Positions 44,580-58,085 of a stretch of DNA of 64,000 nt are shown here, in pieces (the first letter of the stretch is position 1; every line of letters begins with the position of its first letter). Origin of the DNA: Mytilisepta virgata (taxonomy: Eukaryota > Mollusca > Bivalvia > Mytilida > Mytilidae). Location of the stretch: positions 40,998,150 through 41,062,149 of the forward strand of contig CM051514.1 of the NCBI GenBank assembly GCA_028015205.1. Reading direction: 5' to 3'. Position numbers and translations under genes: made by a program. Under the pieces are notes generated by a model. It was not told the origin of the DNA and ran no database searches. It saw only the letters and a program-made list of their open reading frames with translations.

Positions 44580-47500
44580 TTCGTCTATAGTCGTGTATAG
44601 TTCAGATCCTGATAACCCTTTTCATGAGAATTATTCAGAGAAGAATTGGCATTTTATACAAATGAAACAATATTATTCATATTATGATGCCATAACATAA
44701 AATGAAACCAGACATCCAGAATTAATCATACTTCCTTATAATTTTTGCATAAGATGAAAATTCTTAAACGACTCCCCTTCAAAATTGATTAAAGCTATCA
44801 TTTGCCTTTGCAAAGTATCATGTTTAAATAGGCTAACGCCCTCTGGGATATATCCAATACTTTGTACATGTATAAGGAAATTCCATCCTTTGACATAAGA
44901 CATTCTTCTTGATTTTAATCTCCAATGTTTAATTTGTTATCCATGATACATGTATCAAAATTTGTTAAGGTCACATGTGATTCGCTTGTCAGTCTGAAAT
45001 AACATTTGTGTTCCTAGTTTGTTTTTTCCAAGAACAGAACAAGCCTTTTTTATATCTGATTAAGGATACCGATACAATATTCGTGTGTAAAATATTTTAA
45101 ATACGAATAAAAATCAGATTCAGAAGTACAGTATAACGTAATTTTACCAGTTTGATAATAAAATTAATAATTACTTATTAAAATAATTCTTAACTATATA
45201 ATATGTGAAAAATAAGGGTTCAAATTATTTTTTGTTATAAAATAATATTAACTGAAAGGTTATTCTAAAAGAAATAATACTCATAATCAGAAAAGAAATC
45301 TACGGTTATAAAAATTTCTTCTTTTTAAAGAAATATGTTTGAATTCATATAAATTTTAATTTATTATTTTTTAACGTATTAAATAATTAAATGTAATAAA
45401 TAAAACAATATGAAGATTTTTTTCGCCTAGTGAATACATAACTTCCAACTCGAAACTTTCAGCATTCATGCAGCAACTGTTCAGTCCTTTAGAAAAGAAT
45501 TTATGGAAAGAAAAAGAAAACAATAACCGAAAACTATTTCTTACCAGCTAAGTAAACTATATTTGTTTTAAAAAATGACGACAAATTTATATAGATGTTT
45601 ATACTATAAAGTGTATAAAGAAAATCTTGCACTACAAGACTGTATAAACCATAAAATGCATATTTCAGTCTTGTTACCATTTGTTCTAATTTCTGTTATA
45701 GCTTGATATATTTGCAATGGTGTATTTAATAAAACTAAATATGTGTTATTTATATCAGCTAAATTGTTTTGTAGTGGTCATCCATAGACTGTAATCCTTA
45801 AAAAACATATTCTAAGAAGTTTAATTTTATAATACAATGTAATTAGTATTTAAGTAAAATAAATAAAAGAATATTTCAAACAAATATTTTTAATTTTTGC
45901 TACTATGAATTATCTTGAAAAAAAAATCTTTGAAAAAAAATGGGAAGAAAATATTATTATTCATTGACTGCAAGGCAAAATTGGGAAACAAAACACTGAA
46001 AAGTAAAAAAGAATTTAGAAAAACAAAAAATCCAATATTCCGACCATACATGTAAGTTTCTTTTTTATGTAGTTCATACTTTTTTTTACCAACCCCTGAA
46101 ATATTAAGTTTTATTTTCAATCTTTTAGATTTTCAGAAATTATTTCTTTTACTTTTTAGTATTTTATCACTCATTTTTACCTTTTGTCGTAATATCACTA
46201 CCTTGGTCCTTTGTTTGTATCATTTTCATTATAACCACATCGCAAAAACATTTTTTATCATTATTCTATATACATGTTGTTGCCTTGAAACCTCATATTA
46301 GAATGTTGTCGCTATTGTTGATATAACATTTCTTTAAAATTTTCCGGAAAATAATATTTTTATATGATGGTTGTGGGTATTTCTGAAAATGTCGGAAATA
46401 TTCATCCATAAATTTAAAATTCACTACCCCCAAACTGAAATTTCTGTTTTATTACTGTAAGTATTTTTTCTGCGAGAAAAAACGCTCTTTATAGATACCT
46501 AAGAGTCATAATGTTTATTTTTTTTTTTGAAAGTAAGGTTTGCGTATTTTGGTCTTTTTTAAAAAAAATCTAATCGTTATACACAAACTTAATCTAAAAA
46601 AATTTTTTGTATACCTTTTTCCAAATTTACAAAATTTATTTTCTGACTACAAATAATTTTCAATTTTTCGTTATTTTTATTGTTATTTTTTGTTGCTTTT
46701 CCGTATCGTCTCGATAAAGATCATTTAATATTATTCTCTTCTCCAAATTAATTTGCAAAAAACCCATAATTGTGCATTCAATTTTTCAGCGTTTATGCAC
46801 ATAGTCATATATTTATTCATTAAGTAATTCGTCAAATACATAGATTTTCTACGGATTGATTTTTTTTCCATTTGGTAAATAAACTAGTATTTTTATTTAC
46901 TTTTTTGTGTGTGTTTTTTCCTCTGGGCTTTTCTGTCAATTTTGAAAATTATGCTTTATATACAAAAATCTGTGAAAAGAATATATTATAGACATTTACA
47001 AAGTTGAAATATGATTCTTTGATATCTTTATAAATGTACTGCTTTATGTCCATTAAACTATTAAGTCTTAATAATTAATAATTAATTTATCATTTGAACT
47101 TGGTGTTTGAAAGTATAGCAAACGACAAAGTAATATCACTTTTTGCGTCTAGATGACACTGAAATGATGATTTGATGTTAAAACTGGCTCGTTTTTATTA
47201 ATCAAATTATCTGGATTGAAAAATACGAATAAAAACATATACATTTTCTTTAATTTCTCTGTATAAAACTATATAAAATGTAAAAAATGTACTGTAGTGG
47301 TAAATTTGCTTACCTTGCTAAATTTACATACGCTAGCCTTGTTTTCATCCTTGACATTGTGTCCTACTTTAGGTCTACAATAAAAAACAGATCTAATGTT
47401 CATTTTTTGATCAATGTATTTTCTTGTCAAAGTGTGTTATGATATTATTTCTGTTTCACATGTATCTTGAAGATATGAATATTTTTTGTTTAAGGGAATT

Positions 47501-48500
47501 TTGTACTCAGGAATAAAATCTATTTTTAGTCTGTCTGTTATTGAACAAAATCCGACGAAAATAAAATCTCATAAAAATCTACGACTTTCAGTTTTTACAG
47601 ATGACAACAAGTATAAAAATGACGACAAGTACTGTAATAAATTTAATATGATGCATCTGCAAATATATATTGTAAGCTGGGAGCAACCATCTGATATTTA
47701 GCGAGACAAGAAAGTGAATTTTGGAGAGAAAAAAAGACAATCCTTCTATGCACACCCTCCTCATCAAAATCAAATGATTTACCCTCATAGGGGCATGGTT
47801 TTTGTTTGACATAACAATTTATTCATCTACAATCAGATGAATAAAACTGAAAATTACATTTTAGTATTTTTAAAATAATTGTGCGTTTAAGTTAAGATGT
47901 GTATACATATTTCAGAGTTTAAAATTAGTTTTTGGTATATTTAGTTTATATTATAGTGTGAAGTATCGTGCCATTTTATTTACAGTTTCTTACGAGAAAT
48001 TATATATTAAAAGAATATGCATTATTTCAGAAATGATCATGACCAAAGCATTCCTTGTTGTTTGTAAATATTAAAGAAAAGAAAATGGATTGTTTGATTT
48101 AAATATATAATCATTTCTATTATAATATAATTGACATGTATATATCATTTGTAGCTAAATTAGTACCAAAGAATTTATCACAAATATCTTTAAATGAAAT
48201 TAGATTTATCTATGTAGGTTTTAGTGTTCCCGCTATTTGATTGCTGCTTTTTTATCCATGGCTTATTTTGTACTATTTGTTTGTCTTTTCTCCGGACACT
48301 CGTATTTTTTTTTTTTTTTTGGGGGGGGGGGGGGGTGAGTGATAATTAAATAATTGAGATAACTTAGAAATATCAACCAAACAATGGCATACATTTAACA
48401 AGTATGTGGAAGAAGACACACAATCCACAGTCATAAATGAAGTTATTCCGGTCTGCATGTTTTTGTAAGTTAAAACTGATATTTCGATATGTTGAGATTA
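44580..48500. other. Long AT-rich region, no gene
   Basis: About 4 kb of very AT-rich DNA with homopolymer tracts. The part at about 46.0-46.9 kb is strongly T-rich on the plus strand. No exon, RNA gene or named repeat was recognised. Small open frames are low-complexity. Confidence 0.3.
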
Positions 48501-48973
48501 AACAGATTTTATGGGTCCTTAACCCCCTTATCTATCCGAATCCTTAGATACTCTATGATTGAATAATGAATCGGATGTCGACTATGAAAATGATTGTCCT
48601 ACTAGTGATAGTATGGATAGGTTGACTTTGGTATATTACTTTAATATTTGTACAGTTTGATGTATTCGTTATTCTCCATTTTGATGCCACGCCTCCCTTT
48701 ACAAATCTAAAATATATATATAAAAAAAACATAATCAGATGAAATCAAATTTAATTTCCAATTAAAGAGCCCACGGGGGAAATGCATATATATAACAGTT
48801 AACATATTTAGATATTTTTTGAGAACTCAGAGATTCCAAGGGATGTTACTAAACAAAGCTAAACAAATGATCTAGTTATTATGTAAAAGTATTTACTTCG
48901 ATGTTACAACACGTGTAGTTGTTTTTATAATTGATTTTAAATTGTTCGTCTTATTATTGTGCAACATATCTAT

Positions 48974-49110
48974 TGTAAAATAACAATCCAAAGACACCAA
49001 CATTAGATATAGTTAATTTATACTATGCTGTATACGACGCATTTCAAGGAGTTATCTCTCATCAGCAGCATTAAAACCGAAACATTTGGAAGATCAAAAA
49101 CCAAACTTAT
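48974..49110 (-). repeat. Dispersed repeat (atacagcatagtataaa), copy 2, inverted
   Basis: Reverse complement of 32815-32958: tatactatgctgtatacgac, tctcatcagcagcattaaaa, ggaagatcaaaaaccaaact. The open frame starting at 49025 is formed by this repeat. Confidence 0.7.
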
Positions 49111-50279
49111 AATAAACAAGAAGTACTCAACCAATAAGAAATTCGTAAATAAAATGTTGCGAAACATGTTTGTCATTGTTTTAATTTCACGTCGTTGTAT
49201 TTTGGAGTATTGTGTTTATTATATTTCAATATCATATTATAATGAAATTATGCAAGGAACTATTTGGAGTTTTTATCTGAATATAGTCAAAATCATATAC
49301 ACGTAAATTTATGCTATTTAAATACTTTCCCAGATTAAGTGTATTATTCGTTGGGAAATGAACGTCTTTTTGCAAGTAGTTTTTCGCAAATATATCAAAA
49401 TGAAAGTAAAAAGTATTACAATACCTATTTTCAATAGTCGTAATGAATTATTGTCTTTCACATTGACGAAATGACACAAATATTTTAAGAGAGCCGATTT
49501 TTCAGTTTCTATGTGCAATCACATTGATTTTTGCATCATATATGACGTCGACAGAAATAAATGTGACGTTTCAGAATATTTGCAAGTTCTTTTTCAGAAA
49601 TTTAAAACATATTGACTTTTAAGACATAACTATATGTTATTTTAAAGTACAGAATAGTAATGTAGCACGGAGCTTTTATCAAGGAATCACGTGCCAAAGA
49701 ATGTGAGACACAGTGGTTTTTATACTGTAAAATATTGATTTCCCGAAATATATTATAACTGTTCGTAACACTTCCACAACAATTTTCGTTGTATTCTCAT
49801 ATAACTTACTGGGCGTCACCATATTCGTATTGGTAAATTAAACTGATTTTTGCATGAATGAAAACATGCTTGGAAAACACCTAAATGAGCGTACAGTCGT
49901 GACGACCTCGCCCTGTGAACGTTGTTCTGCAACGCTTTATACCCGAAACGAATTTCGTGACCCTTTATATATTTAGTTTGAATAATATCATTAATCTGCT
50001 ACTATTATTGCAAAGAAGAAATGTTTTGAAAGATTGGCGATTTAAAGTGACTCAGCTTTTTTTTAATAAGCTCTAAAGTGGCTCATATTTTTTAAAATTT
50101 CAATTAAAAAAATTACTGTTTTCACTGTTCTAATAACCAGTTCTTGGTAAAGTCAAGAAAAACCAAAAGGATATTCGAAGGAATCGAAAATCGAAACAAC
50201 TGACAAACTGCAGATCAACGAAGACAGACCAAAACAATACATGCACTACAATTAAAAACTAAAAACATATGAACAACAT

Positions 50280-51122
50280 GGACCCCACCAAAAAGGCTAT
50301 TCTCATCACTTGGCGTCCGTCGTCCATCTTCGCCTGTTAACTTTACAAAAATCTTCTTCTTTGAAACTGCAGTACCAAATGGAACCAAACTTGGCCACAT
50401 GCATCATTAGGGTATCTAGTTTCAAAAATGTTTCCAATTATCTCACCTGCCAACAAACATGGCCGACATGGTTAAAAATAGAACATAGGAGTAAACTGCA
50501 GTTTTTGTCTTATATCTCAAAAACTTAAGCATTTAGAGCAAAACTGATATGGGGTAAAAATGTTTATCGGGTCAAGATCTACATGCCGTGAAATTAGGAG
50601 GTTCTCTTTCAGAATAATGTCAGATGACCCAGACTGTTAAACAATATGGCAACCACAGCCGAACTTAGTTTAACATAGGGCCCTTTAGGAAATTCATTGA
50701 AAAATCCTCTTGTCTGAAACCACATGACGCATTGGAACCAGACTTGGCAGCAATGGTCCTTAGATGTTCCTCTTTCAGAATTTTGTCCGATGACGTAGAC
50801 TGTCAATCAAGATGGCTGCCACAACCGAACTTAGTTTAATATAGGACCCTATGGGAAAATTTATTTAAAAATCCTCTCGTCTGAAACCACTTGACCAGTT
50901 TGAATAAGACTTAGCAGTAATGGTCCTTAGATGTTTCTCTTTTAGAAATGTGTCCATTGACCTGGACTGTCAACCAAGATGGCTGCCACAGCCAAACTTA
51001 GTTTAACAAAAAACCCTATAGATAAACCAGTCAAATTGACTGCAACACTTTATGTTTTAGTCCTACTCAAGGTGAAAAGTTAAATCCAGGTAACCGATAC
51101 AGACTCTTGAGGGCCACTACTT
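50280..51122 (+). mobile_element. AGCTCACC-family repeat, 5'-truncated copy
   Basis: It starts inside the family at ctcatcacttggcgtccgtc. Then come gaaactgcagtaccaaatgg, acatggccgacatgg, and units with gatgacccagactgtt, aagatggctgccac and acttagtttaacata. It ends caggtaaccgatacagactcttgagggccac, a decayed terminal hairpin. It is preceded by an inverted tail fragment at 50145-50240. Confidence 0.65.
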
Positions 51123-51189
51123 ATTATTAATATTCTTTTGAGTATATCTTTATAGTCTTAAAACTAACAAAAAAAGGATAACAGGAAAT

Positions 51190-51330
51190 TAAAATATGAC
51201 ATACCAATCAATCAAAATACTACCCAAATAGATAGAACCTCGGACAAAAAAAAACATAAAAAAGCACAAAACACAACAATAAACAGAACACTAAGTCAGG
51301 ACAGTCTTGCTTAATACAGAAACTGAACGT
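51190..51330 (-). repeat. Fragment of the 'ggtcaccttgtt' dispersed family
   Basis: ataccaatcaatcaaaatac, cggacaaaaaaaaacataaa, gcacaaaacacaac. This matches the first part of 38380-38645. Confidence 0.55.
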
Positions 51331-51537
51331 TTTTTTTTTCTGTGATACTGTTATCACGAATTCGCCTTGCCTTTTGATTTAAAATTTGTTATTTCGGTCT
51401 TGACATTATTTATATATTTTCTTTTGATATTTACATGAAGTTTTAATTACGTAGGATTGGTATTTTCTAGTTATATAGAAATCTCATATAAAACAAAGTA
51501 AAAGACCGTAGTCATGGGTCATTTTTGTAATTATACC

Positions 51538-51600
51538 TTTATACAGCATAGTATAAACTTACTATATCTAATATTAGTATCTTTGGATTGTTATTTTTAA
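51538..51600 (+). repeat. Dispersed repeat (atacagcatagtataaa), copy 3
   Basis: tatacagcatagtataaact through tagtatctttggattgttat, nearly identical over about 58 bp to 32896-32953. Confidence 0.75.
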
Positions 51601-52448
51601 AGGTCGGATGAACTTTTATCTTCAGCAGTTATACGGTTACCTTTGCAGATTCTCCAATGTTGTTAAATGTAGATGCAGATAATTGAGAAATAGTTAAATA
51701 TAACCTCTACCTTCAGGAAATAGTGTAACTAGAAACTGTAACTGTCAGCACAACTAGTAAATCATAGCAAAGTAGGAATGTACTATTAGCTCAAATGTAA
51801 AACAAAGTGTTGAATATACCCCTTAGGGCATTAACTCGATCGAGATAAAACGCATATCGATGGTAAACTTCAGTGTAAGGTGTAGGATCTTTCAAAATTC
51901 GAATTAAAAAATGCAGGATAGTTTGTGTTCATGTATGTCATCATTGTCATTATATACTCATCAACATTTATTCTGAATCACAGCCCAACACCTGCGTCAT
52001 TTAAAACCCTTCTATATCTAGTATTTATATTAACTTAATCAGAATGTACTTTTTTATTTGGGGTCGGGGTTGGTTCATCTAGCTTTCCCTGTTGAATTAA
52101 GAAATGAAATATGAATATTAAATTATTTGCAATTATGCAAGAAAACAATCATTTGATTTTATGGAAGGAATTTGGAAAAAAACAGACTCCAAAATTTTGT
52201 GAAAAGGTTCAGGATAAAAAAATATCTAGAACAAAATACAAGTGCATATTGAAAACAAAATTATTCGCGGACGCAACAGTGCCTAGTAAAATTTTCAGGA
52301 ACTGAGATCATTTCCTCGCCATTCCCTCCATCCATGAAAATCATGGAAATCAAATATGTGCTTATTAGAATTAAAACAGTGGCAAAGTACACCAGGGCAC
52401 GGAAAAGTTACGTTAGCTTGCAATCCAGAGACAACTAACGTGTATTTG

Positions 52449-52784
<336 letters not shown>

Positions 52785-52873
52785 TTATATAATTTTTTTC
52801 CTTATCTGCGCAGTATCGTCTATTCTAGACGATCCGGTACATATTAAATTTGCTGGTTGGTCTTTTTTATAGA

Positions 52874-52874
<1 letters not shown>

Positions 52875-52943
<69 letters not shown>
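52875..52943. repeat. (TA)n microsatellite, right of palindrome
   Basis: About 69 bp of TA dinucleotides preceded by tatagactt, the same hexamer context that ends the neighbouring palindrome. Confidence 0.95.
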
Positions 52944-52944
<1 letters not shown>

Positions 52945-52979
52945 TTTATATGGGTCTCAATTTTGGATTATTTTTCATA

Positions 52980-53235
52980 CCGGAGAGGACAAATATACCT
53001 AACGAGCAATCCATTAGCCGACAAACCAGGGAAGGCAAATGAACAAACACAAGCACAACAAATGAACACTGAAAACTAAAAACCAATTAACAACACGAAC
53101 TCCTATAAAAAAAAAAAACAGGAGAGAACTCATCTGCTCCGGAAGGGTAAGCAGTTCCTGCTCCGTATACAGCACCGTCGTGAAGTCCAACAAAATCACT
53201 CCAGTGGTAATCACAAATCGGTGGAGGTACATGAA
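52980..53235 (-). repeat. Retroelement 3'-tail repeat, copy (minus)
   Basis: aggacaaatatacctaacga, agccgacaaaccagggaagg, caacacgaactcctataaaa, ctccggaagggtaagcagtt, ggtggaggtacat. It is the same sequence as 55478-55735 and the reverse complement of 42890-43085. Confidence 0.7.
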
Positions 53236-54180
53236 ATGTTACGACTATATTGATTAATTTGAAAACAGGTTTAAGGTAGTAATGCTCTTTAATACTTTGT
53301 GGACAATTACCATCACATAATAACTATTATTTCAGTATCTGCTATTGCATTAAACAGATTGAAATATAGTCCAAATTATTCCTATAAAGCAAAAAACTGA
53401 GTCAGTTGACAAACACAAATACATCTAATAATTATAAAGTCACGTTTATTTATTTTAGTAGGGCCGGTATTCTCATTAAATATTCCCTTTAGAAATTTCA
53501 ATACTGTCATTAAAATCTCATTTAAACGATGGTGTATTTGAAGACAGTCATCGCTTCATCTTTAATTTATCTGTATGTTTTACTGTGTCAGCAATATTGA
53601 ATCTGATACCAGCTGTCACATGGATCGTCAAATCTGTAGAAAAGAGTAAATCTACTTTTCTTCTTGGCTGTCTTCGATTATTAACTTTGACATATGTACA
53701 TAGGAGCCATTTTGTTACAACATCCTTCTGACAGATATTAACATCATGTGAAAACGGATATTTATGATTTAATGTCAAGATAAGTGATAAAAGGGTCTAC
53801 AAATGGATTTGCTATTGTAGTCTTGGCACGTGATTTCACGTTGCAGATCATGGAATAAAAATCTTGAAACACGATAAAAAAATAGGGGTATTGTTACATA
53901 GTCAGAGATTGCTCAAATCTACGTATAAAGAGCACCTTCGGAACCAGACAAGTGCCCTTTATGAGCAGTTTTTCTGTCAGTAGATATTAATTTCATAAAC
54001 GTGTAATAACGGGTGAAATTTATGAGCAATTATCCTTTATACAGTGGTCAATTTTATTAACGTTGTTAATGATGGGGACATTTTCATAGTGCTCTTCGAA
54101 GACAATGATTTATAAAGAGGAGCCTTTTAAAACAGGTTTTATATTGTTACGGGTGGATCATCGAATTTCTCCAATCGAGA
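53236..54180. other. Gap region, no gene supported
   Basis: A minus-strand open frame at 53548-53778 (reading CQKDVVTKWLLCTYV, RRKVDLLFSTD) has mixed composition, but no family I know and no splice context. The rest is AT-rich with no recognised element. Confidence 0.25.
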
Positions 54181-54187
54181 TAGTTAA

Positions 54188-54830
54188 TAAAAAGTATCAC
54201 AAAATACCGATATAAATTTGATGCACTGTATGGCCATTTCGTTGACTGACAACTCATTAGCAGTGCTCTAGATCAAAATATTGGAAAACCAGTTAAAGAT
54301 ATAATGATGAATTAATAAGCACAACCATCAAAAATGAAAACAATTACAACAAACAGGTATCCAAAATCAGCTAAGTGTTGCCTCTGCATCAAAATGAAGG
54401 GCCTTAAAAATTCCTGGTATATTTTGTTAAATTTTGAACGGAAAATTGAGAGGCATTTAAGTAATGAATCGTGCCAAGACAAAAGTTCTGGCTACAGGGC
54501 TGATAATGCCCTTGGAAACTAACAGTCCACCAGCAGTGACATAGACTCAGTGGTAGTAATAAAACGTATCACAAAATATCGATATAAATTTGATACACTG
54601 TATGGCCATTTCGTTGACTGACAACTCATATGCAGTGCTCGAAAACAAAATATTGGAAAACCTGTTAAAGGTATAATGATGAATTAATAAGCACAACCAT
54701 AAAAATCAAAACAATTAAAACAAACAGGTATCCAAACTCACCTAAGGGTTACCTCTGCATCAAAAGGAAGGGCCTTAGGACTTTCTGGTATTTTTTGTCT
54801 AATTTTGAACGGAAAATTTAATTAAATTAC
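54188..54830. repeat. Tandem pair of a 372-bp repeat unit
   Basis: Two direct copies, the phrase tatggccatttcgttgactg falling at about 54229 and 54601 (period 372). Each also has gatgaattaataagcacaac, cctctgcatcaaaa and ttttgaacggaaaatt. A single copy is at 41360-41760. The unit appears to read better in the reverse sense but holds no intact ORF. Confidence 0.75.
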
Positions 54831-55159
54831 GAGATTGAAGAAATCTGATAATCCACTAGTAATAATGTAAGACGCTGTTTCTCTAATTTTCAAAAAGCTT
54901 CAAAAACTGGTCAACGGCATCAATTCTCTCGACGTGTTCCTGTCACTATGGTCACCAATATGTATTCAGCGATTCTTGTATTGGAAAATTTCTGACACTT
55001 TACAAGTTTGTAGCAATTGTAATCAATACAAATTTTTATTTAATATAATTTAACAACGTCATTGTTAAACACTGTAGTCTAGATTATTTCCATATGTAAG
55101 TTGTCATTTATACCGTAACTATCTTCAAAGCGCAGCTGTAATACACAACAGCTGTCACA

Positions 55160-55289
55160 ATGGCGGACGGAAAGGAACAAGAAGAACATGGCATGTTAAA
55201 ATTTGACCCTGAATGAGTCCTATCTGTCCACCGACAAGTCGGATGTTTTGTCCAGATTTTATGATAAAGAAGATGACAGAATCGCGTAT
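55160..55289 (+). pseudogene. Possible first coding exon of an unknown gene, frame-broken
   Basis: After gtcaca an ATG opens MADGKEQEEHGMLKFDPE and stops at TGA (55214-55216). The +1 frame across the break reads SYLSTDKSDVLSRFYDKEDD and then RIAY up to a possible gtaatg donor at 55290. The two halves join if one base is ignored near 55214. Composition (less AT-rich, acidic/polar residues) and the start context look like a real 5' exon. The break suggests a decayed gene, a processed copy or an assembly error. I do not recognise the protein. The longer minus-strand frame over the same bases looks like its shadow. Confidence 0.3.
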
Positions 55290-55477
55290 GTAATGTGTAA
55301 CTGAAGAAATTTTCTGAAGACCAGTCATACTCAAGAACCAAAAACTCATTATTGAGATTATCAGTTTTTCCAACACCTTTTGAATTACATATATGAAAGT
55401 TTCACTCAAACATGACATGTTCGCTTATATGTTGTTGATCTGTTTTGAACAGAAAACGAGACGGTTTAGTTGTAAAA

Positions 55478-55735
55478 AGGACAAATATACCTAAGGAGCA
55501 ATCAAAAAACTTTATCCAATGGAGAGACAAACCCGGGAAGACAAATGAACAACCACAAGCACAACAAATAAACACAGAAAACTAAAAACAATGAACAACA
55601 CGAACTCCTATAAAAACCAGGAGTGAACCCAGGTGCTCCGGAAGGGTAAGCAGTTCCTGCTCTGTATACAGACCTGTCGTGAAGTTCAACAAAGTTAATC
55701 CGGGGGAAGTCACAAATCGGTGGAGGCACATAAAA
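55478..55735 (-). repeat. Retroelement 3'-tail repeat, second minus copy
   Basis: aggacaaatatacctaagga, acccgggaagacaaatgaac, caacacgaactcctataaaa, aacccaggtgctccggaagg, ggtggaggcacat. Parallel to 52980-53235. Confidence 0.7.
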
Positions 55736-55924
55736 ATATCATTGCCATATCATCATAGATTTTTGTGAAATGAACTAAAATGCAAAAATTTAACCAGTCA
55801 TCCAAGCATAAAATTTATGTTATATACTGATTCAAATATTGATGATTTAATTGTAGGAAAGCAATAATAATTTCTTTAAAAGTACATCTAAATCAAAACG
55901 TGACCAAAATCATTCAAGGACAAA

Positions 55925-56540
55925 CTGGCTCATAATGTCTCAAATGATGCTAAAGTGACCCAAATGTTGTTGAACTATGTTCAGTATTATAAGAGGATTT
56001 TATTGATGTAATATCTTAATGAATTTCTGAGAAATGGGCCTAAACACGAAAACTCCAACAAACCGGGTGGACAACGGTAATCTGTAAGCATCGATCCATG
56101 AATGGAGACTCGGTTATTAGTCATTTTTTAACTCTAAAGTAAGAAACATTTGTTCAAATTTTCAAATTTGTCCTATACGATGATAGTATTATCGACACAG
56201 GACCGTTGACCATAGCCAGTGTTGAAAATATATTTCATATTGCACGAATTTGGAAGGGGCATATAGTTTTTCTTTTAGGTCCATTTTTCAGAAACCCAGA
56301 TTTGAATGATATTATAACCCTACTTCCACTGAAGTCTGATCGATGAGCAACATTTGGGTCACTTTGTCCTACATTTAATTCATGAGAGTCTCTTTATGTC
56401 ATATTTTAGGAATCCATGATGTTATATCAATGATACCTCACCACTGTAATTATAAATTACAATATACAGTGCATTTCTCCTACAGCTGGGTCATTATGAC
56501 CCAAATTTTGTGCACTGCAAGAGTGTTGTAAATATCTGAT
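55925..56540. repeat. Inverted pair of 'ctcagaaacc' array units
   Basis: 55925-56070 is in the minus sense (tttctgagaaatgggcctaa, aagtgacccaaatgttg). 56265-56540 is in the plus sense (ttaggtccatttttcagaaa, aacatttgggtcactttgtc, tgcatttctcctac). Both belong to the family at 42.5-43.7 kb. The roughly 190 bp between them is unrelated. Confidence 0.55.
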
Positions 56541-57950
56541 ACCGGTTGTACAAGATGAATGAGCGAAAGTAAAAGAAGTTGCTGAACAATGTTCGTTAAA
56601 GGGAGACTAAAACCCATACGAGGGAACTATGTATTCGAATTAATCCAGCTAATGTACTAACTACCAATTGCAAGAAATAGCATAAAACACACATCGTCAT
56701 ACTATAACAACGAATACGTTAGATATGTACTGTAATAAACATAAGAAATTGTGATGTTTTAGACTACACTTATGTTTTACGTCAATATTTAATTTTTCTT
56801 TTGTTTTTATATTAAGAGTACATCGTTTGATGTAAGGATTTTGCACCGTATAATTCATGTACTAGTGAACTCATTTTTTTACACGTTACCTACAGTTTAC
56901 AAGTATAAACTAAATTAGAGGTCATTCAAAGAAAAGTTATACCAGGATAATTGGCATTCGAGCAATATACCTTGATAATAACATTTTAATTCCCAATAAA
57001 CAGACGAATTAAATTAATATGATTAAGATGCATTTTCAAATGATGTCAATATCATTATACCTATATGTCTTGTTAATCGCAGCATTGTAAACCCACTGGA
57101 CTGTAGAATGTACTTTTACAGCTGTGAAAAATAATTGGAAACCTTGAACAAGATGCACATGATTAGTACAAAAGGGCACACAGCTTCAAATAATGCATGT
57201 TTTGGTCAGCTTCAAATGTCATAAACAACTTAATGTGAGATATGACAGAAAAGAAAATATACGGTACTGTTTGCTTTCAGCAAGTACAACAATTATTTCG
57301 GTAAGTAAGCAAAGCATAGATAAATAATTTATATTATTTCTACTGTTATTGTACTGATAATGTGAAAAACTAATGTTTCATTGGTATATTAAAGACGATC
57401 TACTATGATGCCCTTTTAAAACAACTGCCAATCTCCAAAAAGAAATTAATGTTAAAAGTCCCATTTTCAGTCTGTTATTGTAGTAAAAGGAATCAAGAAT
57501 CATAAGCAGAAAATGCAGATGTACAATTAGAAATGACAATCAAAACAAAGTTCATACAATTAACAAATATCGTGGAGTCCACATTAATAAGGGGGAAATG
57601 TCAGATAAAAAAAGGAACTAACTTCTTTTTAAAGAAACAAGGTCATTTTTTGTGATCAAGTCCTGTCAAAACGTTTTGTTCGTTAGACGTACAGTTATTT
57701 GCGTATGTTACTCATTAGATAAGTTATCGTCGCTACAAGTGGATTTTTAGTTTGAACTCCTATGAAATCAGAAGTAAACCCACATGTGACAATTAAAATT
57801 CCAAATATTACAAAATTAGATATTTTCCAAGACAATATTTCACGAGAATGTTCGGTGATTTAGGTACAAATTAATTACCACCTGAATGACTCAAAATTAT
57901 ATGGATCACTTTGTGTTTTATGACTAAATTATTGATTTTTGTTTTTCTCT
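56541..57950. other. Gap region, nothing recognised
   Basis: AT-rich, with no exon or repeat I can name. Confidence 0.25.
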
Positions 57951-57954
57951 ATCT

Positions 57955-58085
57955 TATAAGTAAAGTCAGGAAATACCAAAGGGATATTCCGAGGACTGGA
58001 AAATCGAAAAAAAAACTGACAAACTGCGGAGAACAACGAAGACAAGACCAAAACAATAAAAACACTACACTTAAAAACTAACTTC
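57955..58085 (-). repeat. Retroelement tail fragment
   Basis: gtcaggaaataccaaaggga, ttccgaggactggaaaatcg, aactgacaaactgcggagaa, acgaagacaagaccaaaac. It matches 50145-50240 and the reverse complement of 34165-34240. Confidence 0.6.

Noticed and set aside
53548..53778. 76-residue minus-strand open frame
   Set aside because: Composition is less biased than neighbours but no family is recognised and no splice sites or partners support it.
55108..55418. Minus-strand open frames of 77 and 87 residues
   Set aside because: They overlap the plus-strand candidate exon at 55160-55289, whose start context and composition look more coding-like.
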